A stretch of 64,000 nt of DNA, taken from the NCBI RefSeq assembly GCF_009865135.1, contig NZ_WWGH01000001.1, positions 248,001 through 312,000 of the forward strand, written 5' to 3'. The notes beneath the pieces are model-generated. The model was not told the origin of the DNA and did no database searches. It worked only from the letters and a program-made list of their open reading frames with translations. The position numbers and the translations under genes were made by a program. This stretch comes from Streptomyces sp. SID8374 (GTDB lineage Bacteria > Actinomycetota > Actinomycetes > Streptomycetales > Streptomycetaceae). This document shows, piece by piece, positions 49,309-57,412 of the stretch (position 1 is the stretch's first letter; every line of letters begins with the position of its first letter).

Positions 49309-49344
49309 GGGGCGGTGTCCGCGATGCGGCGCCGCCCCTTTTTT
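49309..49344 (+). terminator. Rho-independent terminator after dhaM
   Basis: GGGGCGG pairs with CCGCCCC around an inner GC stem, followed by six T, a rare full-form intrinsic terminator for this genome. Confidence 0.85.
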
Positions 49345-49419
49345 CTTCTGCCCGGCCCCTCCGTCTCCGCCCGGCCCCTCCGCTGGCATGGAGCCCACCG
49401 CGATTGCAGACTTGGCGAC

Positions 49420-49926
49420 ATGTCGGCAGGCAAGCGCAGTGCGGGGCTTCTCCTCTTCCGGACCACGGGCACCGGGGGTGAGCGGGACGTCGAGGTGCTG
49501 ATCGGGCACATGGGCGGGCCGTTCTGGGCCGGGCGGGAGGAGGCGGCCTGGTCGGTGCCGAAGGGTGAGTACGGCCCCGACGAGGAACCGGCGGCGGCCG
49601 CGCGGCGGGAGTTCGAGGAGGAGCTGGGGCTGCCGGTGCCGGACGGGGTCTGGCTGCCGCTCGGCGAGTCGCGCCAGCGCAGCGGGAAGACGGTGACCGT
49701 GTGGGCGGTTCAGGCCGATCTGGACGTGGCCTCCGTGGTGCCCGGGGTGTTCACGATGGAGTGGCCGCGCGGCTCCGGCGTGCAGCAGGAGTTCCCGGAG
49801 ATGGACCGGTTCGCCTGGTGCACGCCGGAGGAGGCCGCCGAGCGGCTGATCGTCGGCCAGCGGATCTTCGTGAAGCGGTTGCGCGCTCAGGTACGCGGGG
49901 AGGCCGCCGCTTCCCCGGAGGCGTAG
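49420..49926 (+). CDS. NUDIX hydrolase
   Basis: 168 residues. The NUDIX box is complete: G-x5-E-x7-REFEEELG, with the sequence GEYGPDEEPAAAARREFEEELG split around residues 48-69. SAGLLLFR at the start and the WCTPEEA end segment fit the family of small NUDIX enzymes that cleave nucleoside diphosphate-X substrates. The ATG at 49420 has no strong ribosome site; the first beta strand starts right after it. The 3' end overlaps the convergent ABC-F gene by 40 bp. Confidence 0.88.
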   Translation: MSAGKRSAGLLLFRTTGTGGERDVEVLIGHMGGPFWAGREEAAWSVPKGEYGPDEEPAAAARREFEEELGLPVPDGVWLPLGESRQRSGKTVTVWAVQADLDVASVVPGVFTMEWPRGSGVQQEFPEMDRFAWCTPEEAAERLIVGQRIFVKRLRAQVRGEAAASPEA

Positions 49927-51566
49927 GCCGGTTCCGACGGTGGGATGGGGCGGCCGACGCGCAACTCCAGTACGTCACCGGTGAAGCGGGCCCGGAAGCT
50001 GCGGTCGTGCGAGACCACCACGACGGCTCCCGGGTACTGCGCGAGGGCCGCCTCCACCTCCTCGACCAGGGCCAAGGCGATGTGGTTCGTCGGCTCGTCC
50101 AGCACCAGCAGGTCGGCCGGCCGTGTCACCAGCCGGGCCAGGGCGAGCCTGCGCTGCTGGCCGATGGAGAGGGACGCGACGGGCACCCCGAGGTCCTCGG
50201 GGCGGAACAGGCCCAGCTCCAGCAGCTCGTCCGCGTACTCGTCCGGGAAGCCGGGCCGCCCCGCGGCGAAGGTGGTGAGCAGGGTGCGCCGGGTCGGCCG
50301 GGCGGGCAGCTCCTGCGGGAGGTAGCCGACCCGGGCGCGACGGCGGACCGTCCCGGTGTCGGGCGCCAGCTCCCCGGCGAGGACCCGCAACAGGGTGGTC
50401 TTCCCGGCCCCGTTGTCCCCGGTGACCAGCAGGCGGGCCCCGGGCTCCACGCGCAGGGCGGGGAGGTGGAGCCGGTCGCCCACGGAGATGTCCGCCAGCT
50501 CCACCAAGGGGCCGGAGCCGGTCTCCCCCGCGAGGGCCGGACGGCCGGTGAAGGCGAGCGGCTTGGGCGGGGCGGGTACGGGAGAGCGGTGCAGCGCCTC
50601 CAGCCGGGTGCGGGCCGCCCTGACCTGGCCGGAGAGCTTGGCCTCGTGGGAGCGGCGGTGCTTGCCGAACCCCTGCTTCGGGTCCTTGCCGGTGGCCGCG
50701 AGCCGCTGCCCGGCGGCCTCCACCAGCTCCTGGGTGCGCGCCAGGTCGCTCAGGTACTCCTGGTGCTCCTGCGCCCAGCGGCGACGGGCGGCCGCCTTGG
50801 CGGTGCGGTAGCCGTCCCACCCGTCCCCGTACCGGGTGACCGTGCGCAGATCGCGGTCGACCTCCAGGACCACCGAGGTGACCCGCTCCAGGAACGCCCG
50901 GTCGTGGGTGATGGCGACGACGGTGCCCCGGTGGGCGCACAGGTGCTCCTCCAGCCAGTTCACCGCCCGTACGTCGAGGTGGTTGGTCGGCTCGTCCAGG
51001 AGCAGCAGTTCGGGGGCGGCGGCCAGGACGCAGGCCAGGGCCAGCCGGGACTGTTCGCCGCCGGAGAGGGTGGAGAGCGCCCGGTCGCGGGTGAGGTGGG
51101 CGAGGCCCAGGCCGTGGAGGGCCGCCTCGGTGCGGGCGTCGGCGCGGTAGCCGTCGCGCTCCTCGTAGGCGGTGAGGAGGTCTCCGTACACGGCGAGTTC
51201 CGCGTCCGTGGGCTCCCCCTCCGCGAGGCCTTCCTCCGCCTCGCGGATGGCCAGCTCCAGGGCGCGGAGTTCGGCCAGGGCCGCGTCGACGGCGTCCTGC
51301 ACGGTGTCGGCCGGGTCGAGAGCGAGGGTCTGGGCGAGATAGCCGGTGGAGCCGGGGAAGCGGACGGTGATCTCGCCGCTGTCCGGGCGTTCGGCCCCGG
51401 CCAGGAGCCGGAGGAGGGTGGACTTCCCCGAGCCGTTCTCGCCGATGACGGCGGCTTTCTCGCCGGGGCGGACGGTGAGCGTCACCTGGTCGAGTACGGA
51501 GCGGTCCCCGTACGCCTTGGAGACGTCCTTCATGGTCAGTTGGGCGCGGTCGTGCTGGGGGTGCAT
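49887..51566 (-). CDS. ABC-F family ATPase (probable ribosome-protection protein)
   Basis: 559 residues with two ABC domains and no membrane segments. NBD1: GENGSGKST, LSGGEQSRL, LLLLDEPTNHLD. NBD2: GDNGAGKTT, LSIGQQRRL, LLVLDEPTNHIA. An interdomain linker (about 225-310, RTAKAAARRRWAQEHQEY...) is the ribosome-contacting part in this family. Many Streptomyces ABC-F proteins give resistance to macrolides, lincosamides or pleuromutilins by acting on the ribosome. The start is the ATG at 51566. The 5' region carries an 8-codon leader peptide and a strong hairpin, which suggests antibiotic-induced attenuation. The second Walker B lacks the usual D-loop Asp (NHIA for NHLD). Confidence 0.85.
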   Translation of the reverse strand: MHPQHDRAQLTMKDVSKAYGDRSVLDQVTLTVRPGEKAAVIGENGSGKSTLLRLLAGAERPDSGEITVRFPGSTGYLAQTLALDPADTVQDAVDAALAELRALELAIREAEEGLAEGEPTDAELAVYGDLLTAYEERDGYRADARTEAALHGLGLAHLTRDRALSTLSGGEQSRLALACVLAAAPELLLLDEPTNHLDVRAVNWLEEHLCAHRGTVVAITHDRAFLERVTSVVLEVDRDLRTVTRYGDGWDGYRTAKAAARRRWAQEHQEYLSDLARTQELVEAAGQRLAATGKDPKQGFGKHRRSHEAKLSGQVRAARTRLEALHRSPVPAPPKPLAFTGRPALAGETGSGPLVELADISVGDRLHLPALRVEPGARLLVTGDNGAGKTTLLRVLAGELAPDTGTVRRRARVGYLPQELPARPTRRTLLTTFAAGRPGFPDEYADELLELGLFRPEDLGVPVASLSIGQQRRLALARLVTRPADLLVLDEPTNHIALALVEEVEAALAQYPGAVVVVSHDRSFRARFTGDVLELRVGRPIPPSEPAYASGEAAASPRT

Positions 51567-51692
51567 GGGTGCCTTTCCCCTGATTCCTGGGTGACGGCCC
51601 GCGGCGGCGCGTGCGGGGACGCGCGGGGGCGGGGCGTGACACGTGGATGTCCGGACGGCGGAGGGACAGCGGCGCACCGGGGCCGGGATACG

Positions 51693-51731
51693 GCCGAACG
51701 CCGCCCGGTGCGGTCACGGGCGGTGCTCGGC
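51693..51731 (-). promoter_or_regulatory. Hairpin in the ABC-F leader RNA
   Basis: On the minus strand GCCGAGCACCGCCCG pairs with CGGGCGGCGTTCGGC (13 of 15 plus G-U) with a 9-base loop. It lies between the leader peptide and the ABC-F start. No U-run follows, so it may act as a Rho-type or factor-aided terminator or as a ribosome-site mask. Confidence 0.5.
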
Positions 51732-51794
51732 GGTCGGCCGGTGAGCCTCAGCCGGTGACGTCAGGCGTCGCGCGGCGGCTGTCCGGGCCGGGAA

Positions 51795-51821
51795 TCAGCG
51801 GAAGTAGTAGTACGAACGCAT
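51795..51821 (-). CDS. Leader peptide MRSYYYFR upstream of the ABC-F gene
   Basis: ATG CGT TCG TAC TAC TAC TTC CGC TGA encodes eight residues with a Tyr-Tyr-Tyr-Phe run. It begins 255 bp before the ABC-F ATG with no ribosome site in front. TACACT (positions 51834-51829 on the minus strand) lies 7 bases before the ATG, so the transcript would start at the ATG: a leaderless peptide. Short aromatic/basic leaders that stall drug-bound ribosomes are an established mechanism for resistance genes; its use here is inferred. Confidence 0.6.
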   Translation of the reverse strand: MRSYYYFR

Positions 51822-51828
51822 GGCACCG

Positions 51829-51834
51829 AGTGTA
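51829..51834 (-). promoter_or_regulatory. Predicted -10 of the ABC-F transcript
   Basis: TACACT on the minus strand, seven bases from the ATG of the leader peptide. No clear -35 is present, which is common for Streptomyces promoters. Confidence 0.45.
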
Positions 51835-51902
51835 ACGGTGGGCCGGGGACGGGACCGGGCATTTTCCACCCGGCCCCGCCCCCGGCCCACGGGGAGGCGT
51901 GC

Positions 51903-52943
51903 TCAGCCGTTCGGCAGGATGACCGCACGCCCGTTGATCCGGCCGTCGTGCAGCCGCTCGTAGGCGAGCGGTGCCTCGTCGATGGAGTACGTCTCCACGT
52001 GGACGTCGACGGCCCCCGCGTGCGCCAGGTCGAGGACCTCGGCCAGCTCCTTGCGCGAGCCCCAGTAGGGGGCGCTGACGTTGGTGCCGTACGGGAGCGT
52101 CCCGAAGCCCACGGGGAGCGCGCCGCCGCCGATGCCGACGATCGTCACGTCACCGTCGACCCGGGCGACGGCTCCGGCGGTCTCCACGGTGGGCGGGGCG
52201 CCGACGAAGTCCAGCACGACATGGGCGCCGAGTCCGCCGGTCAGCTCCATGACGCGGGCCGCCGCCTTCTCGTCGGAGAGGACGGCCTCGTGGGCGCCGA
52301 CGGACCTGGCCAGCTCCAGCTTCTCCTCCGTGACGTCCAGCGCGATGACGCGCGCGGCCGTCATGGCGCGCAGCAGCTGGATCGCCACGTGGCCGAGGCC
52401 GCCGGTGCCGATGACGACGGCGGTCGCGCCCGGCACGAGCTTCGGCAGGGACCGCTTGATCGCGTGGTACGGGGTGAGTCCGGCATCCGTGAGCGACACC
52501 GTCTTCACCGGGTCCAGGTCGCCGATCGGCACGAGGTGGCGGGGGTCGTCGACGATCATGTACTCGGCCATGGCGCCGGGCGCGCCGAGTCCGGGCGGCA
52601 TGATGCCCAGCTCCTTGGCGCGCAGGCAGTAGTTCTCCTTGCCCTCGGCGCAGTTCACGCAGATGCCGCAGCCCCAGGGCCCGTACACCGCGACGGATTC
52701 GCCGACGGTGAGGCCGTCCACGCCGTCACCGAGGGCGGCGACGGTGCCGACGCCCTCGTGGCCGAGGGTGAGGGGCAGCGGGAAGGGGACCTGGTCGGCG
52801 GGCCAGCTCATCACCGCGATGTCGGAGTGGCAGACACCGGCGGCGGTGACCTTCAGCAGGACCTGGCCGGGGCCGGGCTCGGGGTCCGGCACGGTGACGA
52901 CCTCGGGGGCTGCACCGACGGCCCGGTACTGGACGGCTTTCAT
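51903..52943 (-). CDS. Zinc-dependent alcohol dehydrogenase
   Basis: 346 residues; medium-chain dehydrogenase. Catalytic-zinc ligands are in GVCHSD and GHEG; the structural zinc lobe is CGICVNCAEGKENYC; the NAD motif is GTGGLGHVAIQLL. The ATG at 52943 has GAGGAG upstream. It resembles NAD-dependent secondary-alcohol or aryl-alcohol dehydrogenases. It is last in a minus-strand row after the SDR and tetR genes, so it is probably controlled by that TetR. Confidence 0.88.
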   Translation of the reverse strand: MKAVQYRAVGAAPEVVTVPDPEPGPGQVLLKVTAAGVCHSDIAVMSWPADQVPFPLPLTLGHEGVGTVAALGDGVDGLTVGESVAVYGPWGCGICVNCAEGKENYCLRAKELGIMPPGLGAPGAMAEYMIVDDPRHLVPIGDLDPVKTVSLTDAGLTPYHAIKRSLPKLVPGATAVVIGTGGLGHVAIQLLRAMTAARVIALDVTEEKLELARSVGAHEAVLSDEKAAARVMELTGGLGAHVVLDFVGAPPTVETAGAVARVDGDVTIVGIGGGALPVGFGTLPYGTNVSAPYWGSRKELAEVLDLAHAGAVDVHVETYSIDEAPLAYERLHDGRINGRAVILPNG

Positions 52944-53045
52944 GGGTCTCCTCGCTTCTTCGCTGCCTGGTTCTCGTTGTCGGCCCCCGTGGTCCCGCAA
53001 TGTCCTTTGTCGCCCGCGGCTCCCCCGTCCGCCACCCGGGCGCCG

Positions 53046-53819
53046 TCACGGGGCGGAGTAGCCGCCGTCCACCAGGTGGTAGCTGCCGTGGATGAAGGAG
53101 GCCTTGTCGGAGAGGAGGAAGACGGTGAGTTCGGCGACCTCCTCCGCCGTGCCGAGGCGGCCGGCCGGGTGCAGGGAGATCAGGTGCTCGCGGGCCTTCG
53201 GGTCGGCGTTCCGCAGGAGCGGGGTGTCGATGAAGCCGGGGCCGACCGCGTTGATCCGGACGTTCTGCGCGGCGTATTCGAGGGCCGCCGTCTTGGTGAG
53301 GCCGACGACGCCGTGCTTGGCGGCGACGTAGGCGGGCGAGCCCGCGAAGCCGTTGGTGCCGAGGATCGAGGACATGTTGACGATCGCGCCGCCTCCCGCC
53401 GCGACGATGGCGGGGAGTTCGTGGCGCATGGAGTAGAAGACGCCACTGAGGTTGGTGGCGACGACGCGGTCCCAGTCCTCGACGGGGTAGTCGCCGGTGG
53501 GGGCGGCCGGACCGGCGATGCCCGCGTTGTTCACGGCCAGGTGGAGGGCGCCGAAGGTCTCCACGGTGAACCGCACACCGGCTTCGACGGAGGCCGGGTC
53601 GGTGACGTCCATGCGTACGGCGGCCGCCCGCGCACCGGCGCTCTCCAGCTGGGCGGCGGCCTTGCGGGCGCTCTCCTCGTCGTAGTCGGCGACGACGACG
53701 GCCGCGCCGGCGGTGGCGAGCAGCCGCGCCACGGCGAGGCCGATGCCGGAGGCGCCGCCGGTGACGAGGGCGGTCCGGCCGGCGAACTCGGCCGAGGGGG
53801 TGGTGGGGGTGGTGCTCAT
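53046..53819 (-). CDS. Short-chain dehydrogenase/reductase (SDR)
   Basis: 257 residues; classical SDR. TGGASGIG (cofactor), NNAGIAG, the Ser in VNMSSILG, and Y-x3-K in PAYVAAKHG are all intact, as is PGFIDTPLL. Asp after the second strand (VVADYD) favours NAD. The ATG at 53819 overlaps the tetR stop as ATGA, so the two are co-translated. With the ADH downstream it forms an alcohol/ketone oxidation set. Confidence 0.9.
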   Translation of the reverse strand: MSTTPTTPSAEFAGRTALVTGGASGIGLAVARLLATAGAAVVVADYDEESARKAAAQLESAGARAAAVRMDVTDPASVEAGVRFTVETFGALHLAVNNAGIAGPAAPTGDYPVEDWDRVVATNLSGVFYSMRHELPAIVAAGGGAIVNMSSILGTNGFAGSPAYVAAKHGVVGLTKTAALEYAAQNVRINAVGPGFIDTPLLRNADPKAREHLISLHPAGRLGTAEEVAELTVFLLSDKASFIHGSYHLVDGGYSAP

Positions 53820-54523
53820 GAGGTTGCCTCTTCTGCTTCTGCTGTGGGTTGTTCTGTGGTGCTGTCCCGGCCCGGTGCCGTGAGCAGGTCCGCCGCCAGG
53901 GCGTCGAACGCCTCGGTGACCAGCGCGGGCAGGGCGTCCGGGCGTCCGCCCCGCACCCAGGCGGCCTGGGCCGCGAGCAGGGCGCCCGCTCCTGCCGCCA
54001 CCGTGACGGCGGGGCGGATGTCGTGGCGCGGGTCGACGCCGAGCCGGTCCGCGAGGATGGCGACCGAGTCCTCCTGGGCGTCCACCCTGATGTGGTGGAA
54101 GGCCGCGTAGAGCGCCGGCTCCTCCTCGGCGACGACCAGGAGGTCGAAGATCCGGGGGCGGCGGTGCCAGGGCTCCGCTTCGGGGTCGGCGAGCCAGGCC
54201 AGGACGGCGCGCCGGTAGGCGAGGAGCGGGGGCTCCCCGGCCGGGCGGGACCGCAGGGCCTCGTTGATCCGGTCGCCGTCGCCGCGCAGGGAGTCGAGGG
54301 CGGCGGCTTCCTTGCTCGCGAAGTACCGGCTGAAGGTGCGGCGGTCGACGTCGGCGGCTTCCGCGATCTCCTCGACCGTGACGTTCCGCAGCCCCCGGTC
54401 CAGCACCAGCTCGAACGCGGCCTGCGCCAGGGTGTCGCGGGTGCGGCGGGCCTTGCGGCTGCGCCGTTCCGGCGTCTTCCGCTCCGGTGTCCCACGCTCC
54501 GGGATCTTCTCTTCCGGACTCAT
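53816..54523 (-). CDS. TetR-family regulator of the SDR-ADH genes
   Basis: About 235 residues. The N-terminus (to about 20) is charged and repeats the motif PERxTPER. The HTH is TRDTLAQAAFELVLDRGLRNVTVEEIAEAADVDRRTFSRYFASKEAAAL. The ATG at 54523 is preferred over a GTG five codons upstream. The gene leads a minus-strand unit and overlaps the SDR gene by four bases. A 10-bp inverted repeat lies 20 bp upstream, a good candidate for autoregulation. Confidence 0.88.
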   Translation of the reverse strand: MSPEEKIPERGTPERKTPERRSRKARRTRDTLAQAAFELVLDRGLRNVTVEEIAEAADVDRRTFSRYFASKEAAALDSLRGDGDRINEALRSRPAGEPPLLAYRRAVLAWLADPEAEPWHRRPRIFDLLVVAEEEPALYAAFHHIRVDAQEDSVAILADRLGVDPRHDIRPAVTVAAGAGALLAAQAAWVRGGRPDALPALVTEAFDALAADLLTAPGRDSTTEQPTAEAEEATS

Positions 54524-54543
54524 AATTGCACCGTACACCTGAA

Positions 54544-54579
54544 AATGTCCCCACGCGACATTCGTCTCATGGGGACATT
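54544..54579. promoter_or_regulatory. Candidate TetR operator (10-bp inverted repeat)
   Basis: AATGTCCCCA (54544-54553) and TGGGGACATT (54570-54579) are perfect inverse copies with a 16-bp spacer, giving 26 bp between centres. It sits just upstream of the tetR-SDR-ADH unit and near the 3' end of the phosphatase gene. Confidence 0.7.
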
Positions 54580-54601
54580 CACTGCGATGCGTACGGGCCG
54601 C

Positions 54602-55810
54602 TCAGTCGCTCACCGCTCCCGCGACCGGACGGACGTCCTCCGCGGCGGCCGTCATCGGCGGCGGTTCCGCGTCGCCCGGCGCCCGGCACAGGGCGAGCGC
54701 GGCCACGTCGTCGCGCCGGATGCCGCCGGTGAACTTCTCCAGGTCGAGGTGGAGCGCGTCCAGCAGCTCGCGCGGATCGTGCCCGGTCCAGCCGTCCAGC
54801 CGCTCGTCCAGCGGGTAGAAGGCGCGGGCCGCGTCGCGAGCCTCGGTCACCCCGTCGGTGACGACCAGGAGGGTGGCGCCGGGCGGGAGGGCGAACGACT
54901 CCTCCGCGCGGGTCTCCCTGCTGAGGCCGGCCAGGCCCAGGGGGACGTAGGTGCGCTCCAGCGGTACGGCCGAGGCGCGGTCCTCATGGAGCAGCCTCGG
55001 CGGCAGATGGCCGCAGTTCACCACCTGTACGCCGCCCTCGTCGTCGAACCCGAGGACCAGCGCGGTCACGAAGCGTTCGGCCTCGCCGGTCTGGGCGGAG
55101 AACGCGTTGTGCCGGACGACGGCGGCCTCCAGGGCCTCCACCACCCCGGTCAGCGTCCGCTCCCGGACCGCCGCCTCGCGGAACGCGGCGATCGCGGCGA
55201 ACCCGGCCCCTATGGCGGCGAGCCCCTTGCCCTGGACGTCCCCGATGATCACACGGGTCCCGTACCACGATTCGACGACCTCGTAGATGTCACCGCCGAC
55301 GAAGCGGTCCTCCTCGATCGGCTCGTAGAGGCCGTACGCGAAGACCTGGCCGGTGACGACGGGCAGCGGGCGCAGGATCTGCCGTTGCAGGGCGACGGCG
55401 GCGGAGCGGAGCCGGTCCATCTCGGTGGCGTGGCGTATGCGGGCCGCACAGGCGGCGACGCCGAGGGCGCAGACCAGCACGGTGAAGCCGATGCCGAAGA
55501 CGAAGTCCCAGAAGGTGCCGTCCCTGCCGAGCCCGGAGCCGACGACGACCGCCGTGATCCAGACCGCCACCCAGACGGTCTGCCGGAGGGTGCAGAAGAC
55601 TGAGGCCAGGGCCGGGCCGACCACGAGGAGGGGGATGACCCGAAGGTCCTCGCCCGTGGCCACGTCGACGAGGACGACCAGCGCGCTCAGCAGCAGCACC
55701 AGTCCGGCCAGCGGCCAGTTCCCGATCCGGCCCGTGGCCGCCGCGCCCGTGTCCGTACCGGGCTGGACCGCCGTCCGGTCCCGTTCCCTGCGCCCTATCC
55801 CCAGGGACAC
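54602..55810 (-). CDS. Membrane-bound SpoIIE/RsbU-type PP2C phosphatase
   Basis: 402 residues from a GTG with GGAGGAGA upstream. Four hydrophobic segments (about 32-125) anchor it; the PP2C domain (about 155-380) has the metal-ligand regions GGDIYEVVESW, VIIGDVQGKGLAA, VTDGVTEARD and DDVAALAL. Such phosphatases act on anti-anti-sigma factors in partner-switching. A SigB/F/G-type sigma factor lies 1.6 kb away, so a common stress pathway is plausible but unproven. The ligand of the sensor part is unknown. Confidence 0.86.
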   Translation of the reverse strand: MSLGIGRRERDRTAVQPGTDTGAAATGRIGNWPLAGLVLLLSALVVLVDVATGEDLRVIPLLVVGPALASVFCTLRQTVWVAVWITAVVVGSGLGRDGTFWDFVFGIGFTVLVCALGVAACAARIRHATEMDRLRSAAVALQRQILRPLPVVTGQVFAYGLYEPIEEDRFVGGDIYEVVESWYGTRVIIGDVQGKGLAAIGAGFAAIAAFREAAVRERTLTGVVEALEAAVVRHNAFSAQTGEAERFVTALVLGFDDEGGVQVVNCGHLPPRLLHEDRASAVPLERTYVPLGLAGLSRETRAEESFALPPGATLLVVTDGVTEARDAARAFYPLDERLDGWTGHDPRELLDALHLDLEKFTGGIRRDDVAALALCRAPGDAEPPPMTAAAEDVRPVAGAVSD

Positions 55811-55998
55811 GCGCTCTCCTCCCGCTCACTCCTCGGTGCCGCCCGAGGTTCGGGCAGTCCCTTCCAGTTGACCGGCATCCGGGCCCTGGCGCAGGGGGGC
55901 ATAGGGCCCGGAGGCGGTGCCGAAGGTCCCGGTCGGGACGTTCGGCCCGGGACCTTCGGCCCCTGGCGCGAGGGCCGGAGGTCCCGCCCGCGGCCTGG

Positions 55999-56787
55999 TC
56001 ACCGCCGCGCGGACCGGCGGGTTCCGTCGGCCGGCGGGAGCGCCACCGGGGCCAGGCCGGCGAGGAACTCCGGGTGGGCGCGGAGCTGGAAGCCGAGCGA
56101 TTCGTAGAGCCGGATCGCCACCGTGTTGGCGGCGGAGGTGTGCAGGAACGGGGTCTCGCCGCGCTCCCGGATCCCGTACGCGACCGCCCGGACCAGGCGG
56201 CTCGCCAGCCCCTGCCCCCGTACGGACTCGTCGGTGCAGACCCCGCTGATCTCGGTCCAGCCCGGCGGGTGCAGCCGCTCCCCCGCCATCGCCACCAGCG
56301 CGCCGCCCCGGCGGATGCCCAGGTAGGTGCCGAGTTCCACGGTGCGCGGCAGGAAGGGGCCGGGGCGGGTGCGCGCCACCAGGTCCAGCATCTCCGGCAC
56401 GTCCGCCGGGCCGAGCCGTACGGCCTCCGGGTCGGGCTCGGGGGCCACCGACACATCGACGAGCTGGACGCCCGCGACCCGGTGGACGATCTCCCAGCCC
56501 TTCGGCGGCTCCTCCCGCAGGGTGTTCAGGCTGATGGTTCCGCCCGGACCGGCGAGCGCCGCGAGATCGGCCCAGTCCCGCGCGTCCGGGACCTCGGGGT
56601 GGGCGGTCCAGGGGGTGATGTCGACGGGGTAGCGCAGGATCCGGCCGCGGCGCTCGGCGAAGTGGGCGTGCGGGCCCGTGAGCGAGGAGAGGGCCGGGTT
56701 GTCCAGCGGGTGGGGTGCGACGGGGTCGGCGGCGGGGCGTGCGGGGGGCGCGGCCGGCTGACGTGTCGCGGGTCCGAGGGTGCTCAT
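55999..56787 (-). CDS. GNAT-family N-acetyltransferase
   Basis: 262 residues. An N-terminal region of about 130 residues precedes the GNAT domain, with the acetyl-CoA loop DESVRGQGLASRLVRAV and NTVAIRLYESLGFQL. The layout resembles FR47-like GNATs. The substrate is unknown. The ATG at 56787 overlaps the stop of a 30-codon upstream frame as ATGA, so the two may be coupled. Confidence 0.84.
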   Translation of the reverse strand: MSTLGPATRQPAAPPARPAADPVAPHPLDNPALSSLTGPHAHFAERRGRILRYPVDITPWTAHPEVPDARDWADLAALAGPGGTISLNTLREEPPKGWEIVHRVAGVQLVDVSVAPEPDPEAVRLGPADVPEMLDLVARTRPGPFLPRTVELGTYLGIRRGGALVAMAGERLHPPGWTEISGVCTDESVRGQGLASRLVRAVAYGIRERGETPFLHTSAANTVAIRLYESLGFQLRAHPEFLAGLAPVALPPADGTRRSARR

Positions 56788-56876
56788 GGGCGCACCTCGG
56801 CGATCGGATCGGGCCGTTCGGCCGCATCCCGTGCCGCCCTTCCGCGGCGCTCTTCGTACGCGTACGGCTTGCGCAT
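56784..56876 (-). CDS. Possible 30-aa small protein upstream of the GNAT gene
   Basis: Frame MRKPYAYEERRGRAARDAAERPDPIAEVRP, ATG at 56876, GAGGGAG close upstream, stop overlapping the GNAT ATG. It is highly charged with no known family. The ATGA coupling favours real translation, but the length makes it uncertain. Confidence 0.35.
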   Translation of the reverse strand: MRKPYAYEERRGRAARDAAERPDPIAEVRP

Positions 56877-57179
56877 CTTCTCCCTCGTTCCGGTCCATCG
56901 CGCGGTTGCTCCCGGCGGGCACCCCGGTGCCCTGGCGCCGCGCGCCCGCCACCCGCGAAAAGCCGATGCGCGCAGGGCGTATTCCGTGCCGGGGAACTGT
57001 TCACGATGCCGCAATCAACGGGCGCGACCGACCGGCTCCACGGCCCGGACGGAGAGGTTCCGGAGCACGGGGCAAACCGGCGTGCGCCCGCCCGGAGGAG
57101 CGGCGAATTCGACTCATCCGTCGGCCAATACGCGCCGGTCCGGTCCCAACTGCCTTCCAGCTGTGGCACTCTGGTGGCG

Positions 57180-57216
57180 ACCGCCCCACCGGGCTCCCCC
57201 GTACCGGTGGGGCGGT
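57180..57216. terminator. Terminator-like hairpin in a gene-free region
   Basis: Perfect 13-bp arms (ACCGCCCCACCGG and complement) with an 11-base loop. No protein gene ends nearby on the plus strand. The region 56877-57412 between the GNAT and sigma genes (536 bp) has no supported coding sequence. Confidence 0.5.
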
Positions 57217-57275
57217 TCTGTGCGCCCCCTGTGGCCCGGCCCGCCCCCTGACGGGGTTTCAGGGCCGAACTCCGC

Positions 57276-57305
57276 CTGTTTCCGGCTCTTTCCAGCTGTT
57301 TCCGG
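57276..57305. repeat. Three phased 10-bp repeats upstream of the sigma gene
   Basis: CTGTTTCCGG, CTCTTTCCAG and CTGTTTCCGG follow each other without gaps; outer copies are identical and the middle differs at two bases. A 10-bp period puts the motif on one face of the helix, as expected for a cooperatively bound regulator. Confidence 0.55.
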
Positions 57306-57412
57306 CCGATGCACGACGGTCGGCCGGATCTCGTCCTTTCCGTACGCATGCGGGCCGGACGGCCGGGCAGGCGAGTAGACCTGATGGCCTACGACCAGGG
57401 GAGCGTGACGAG

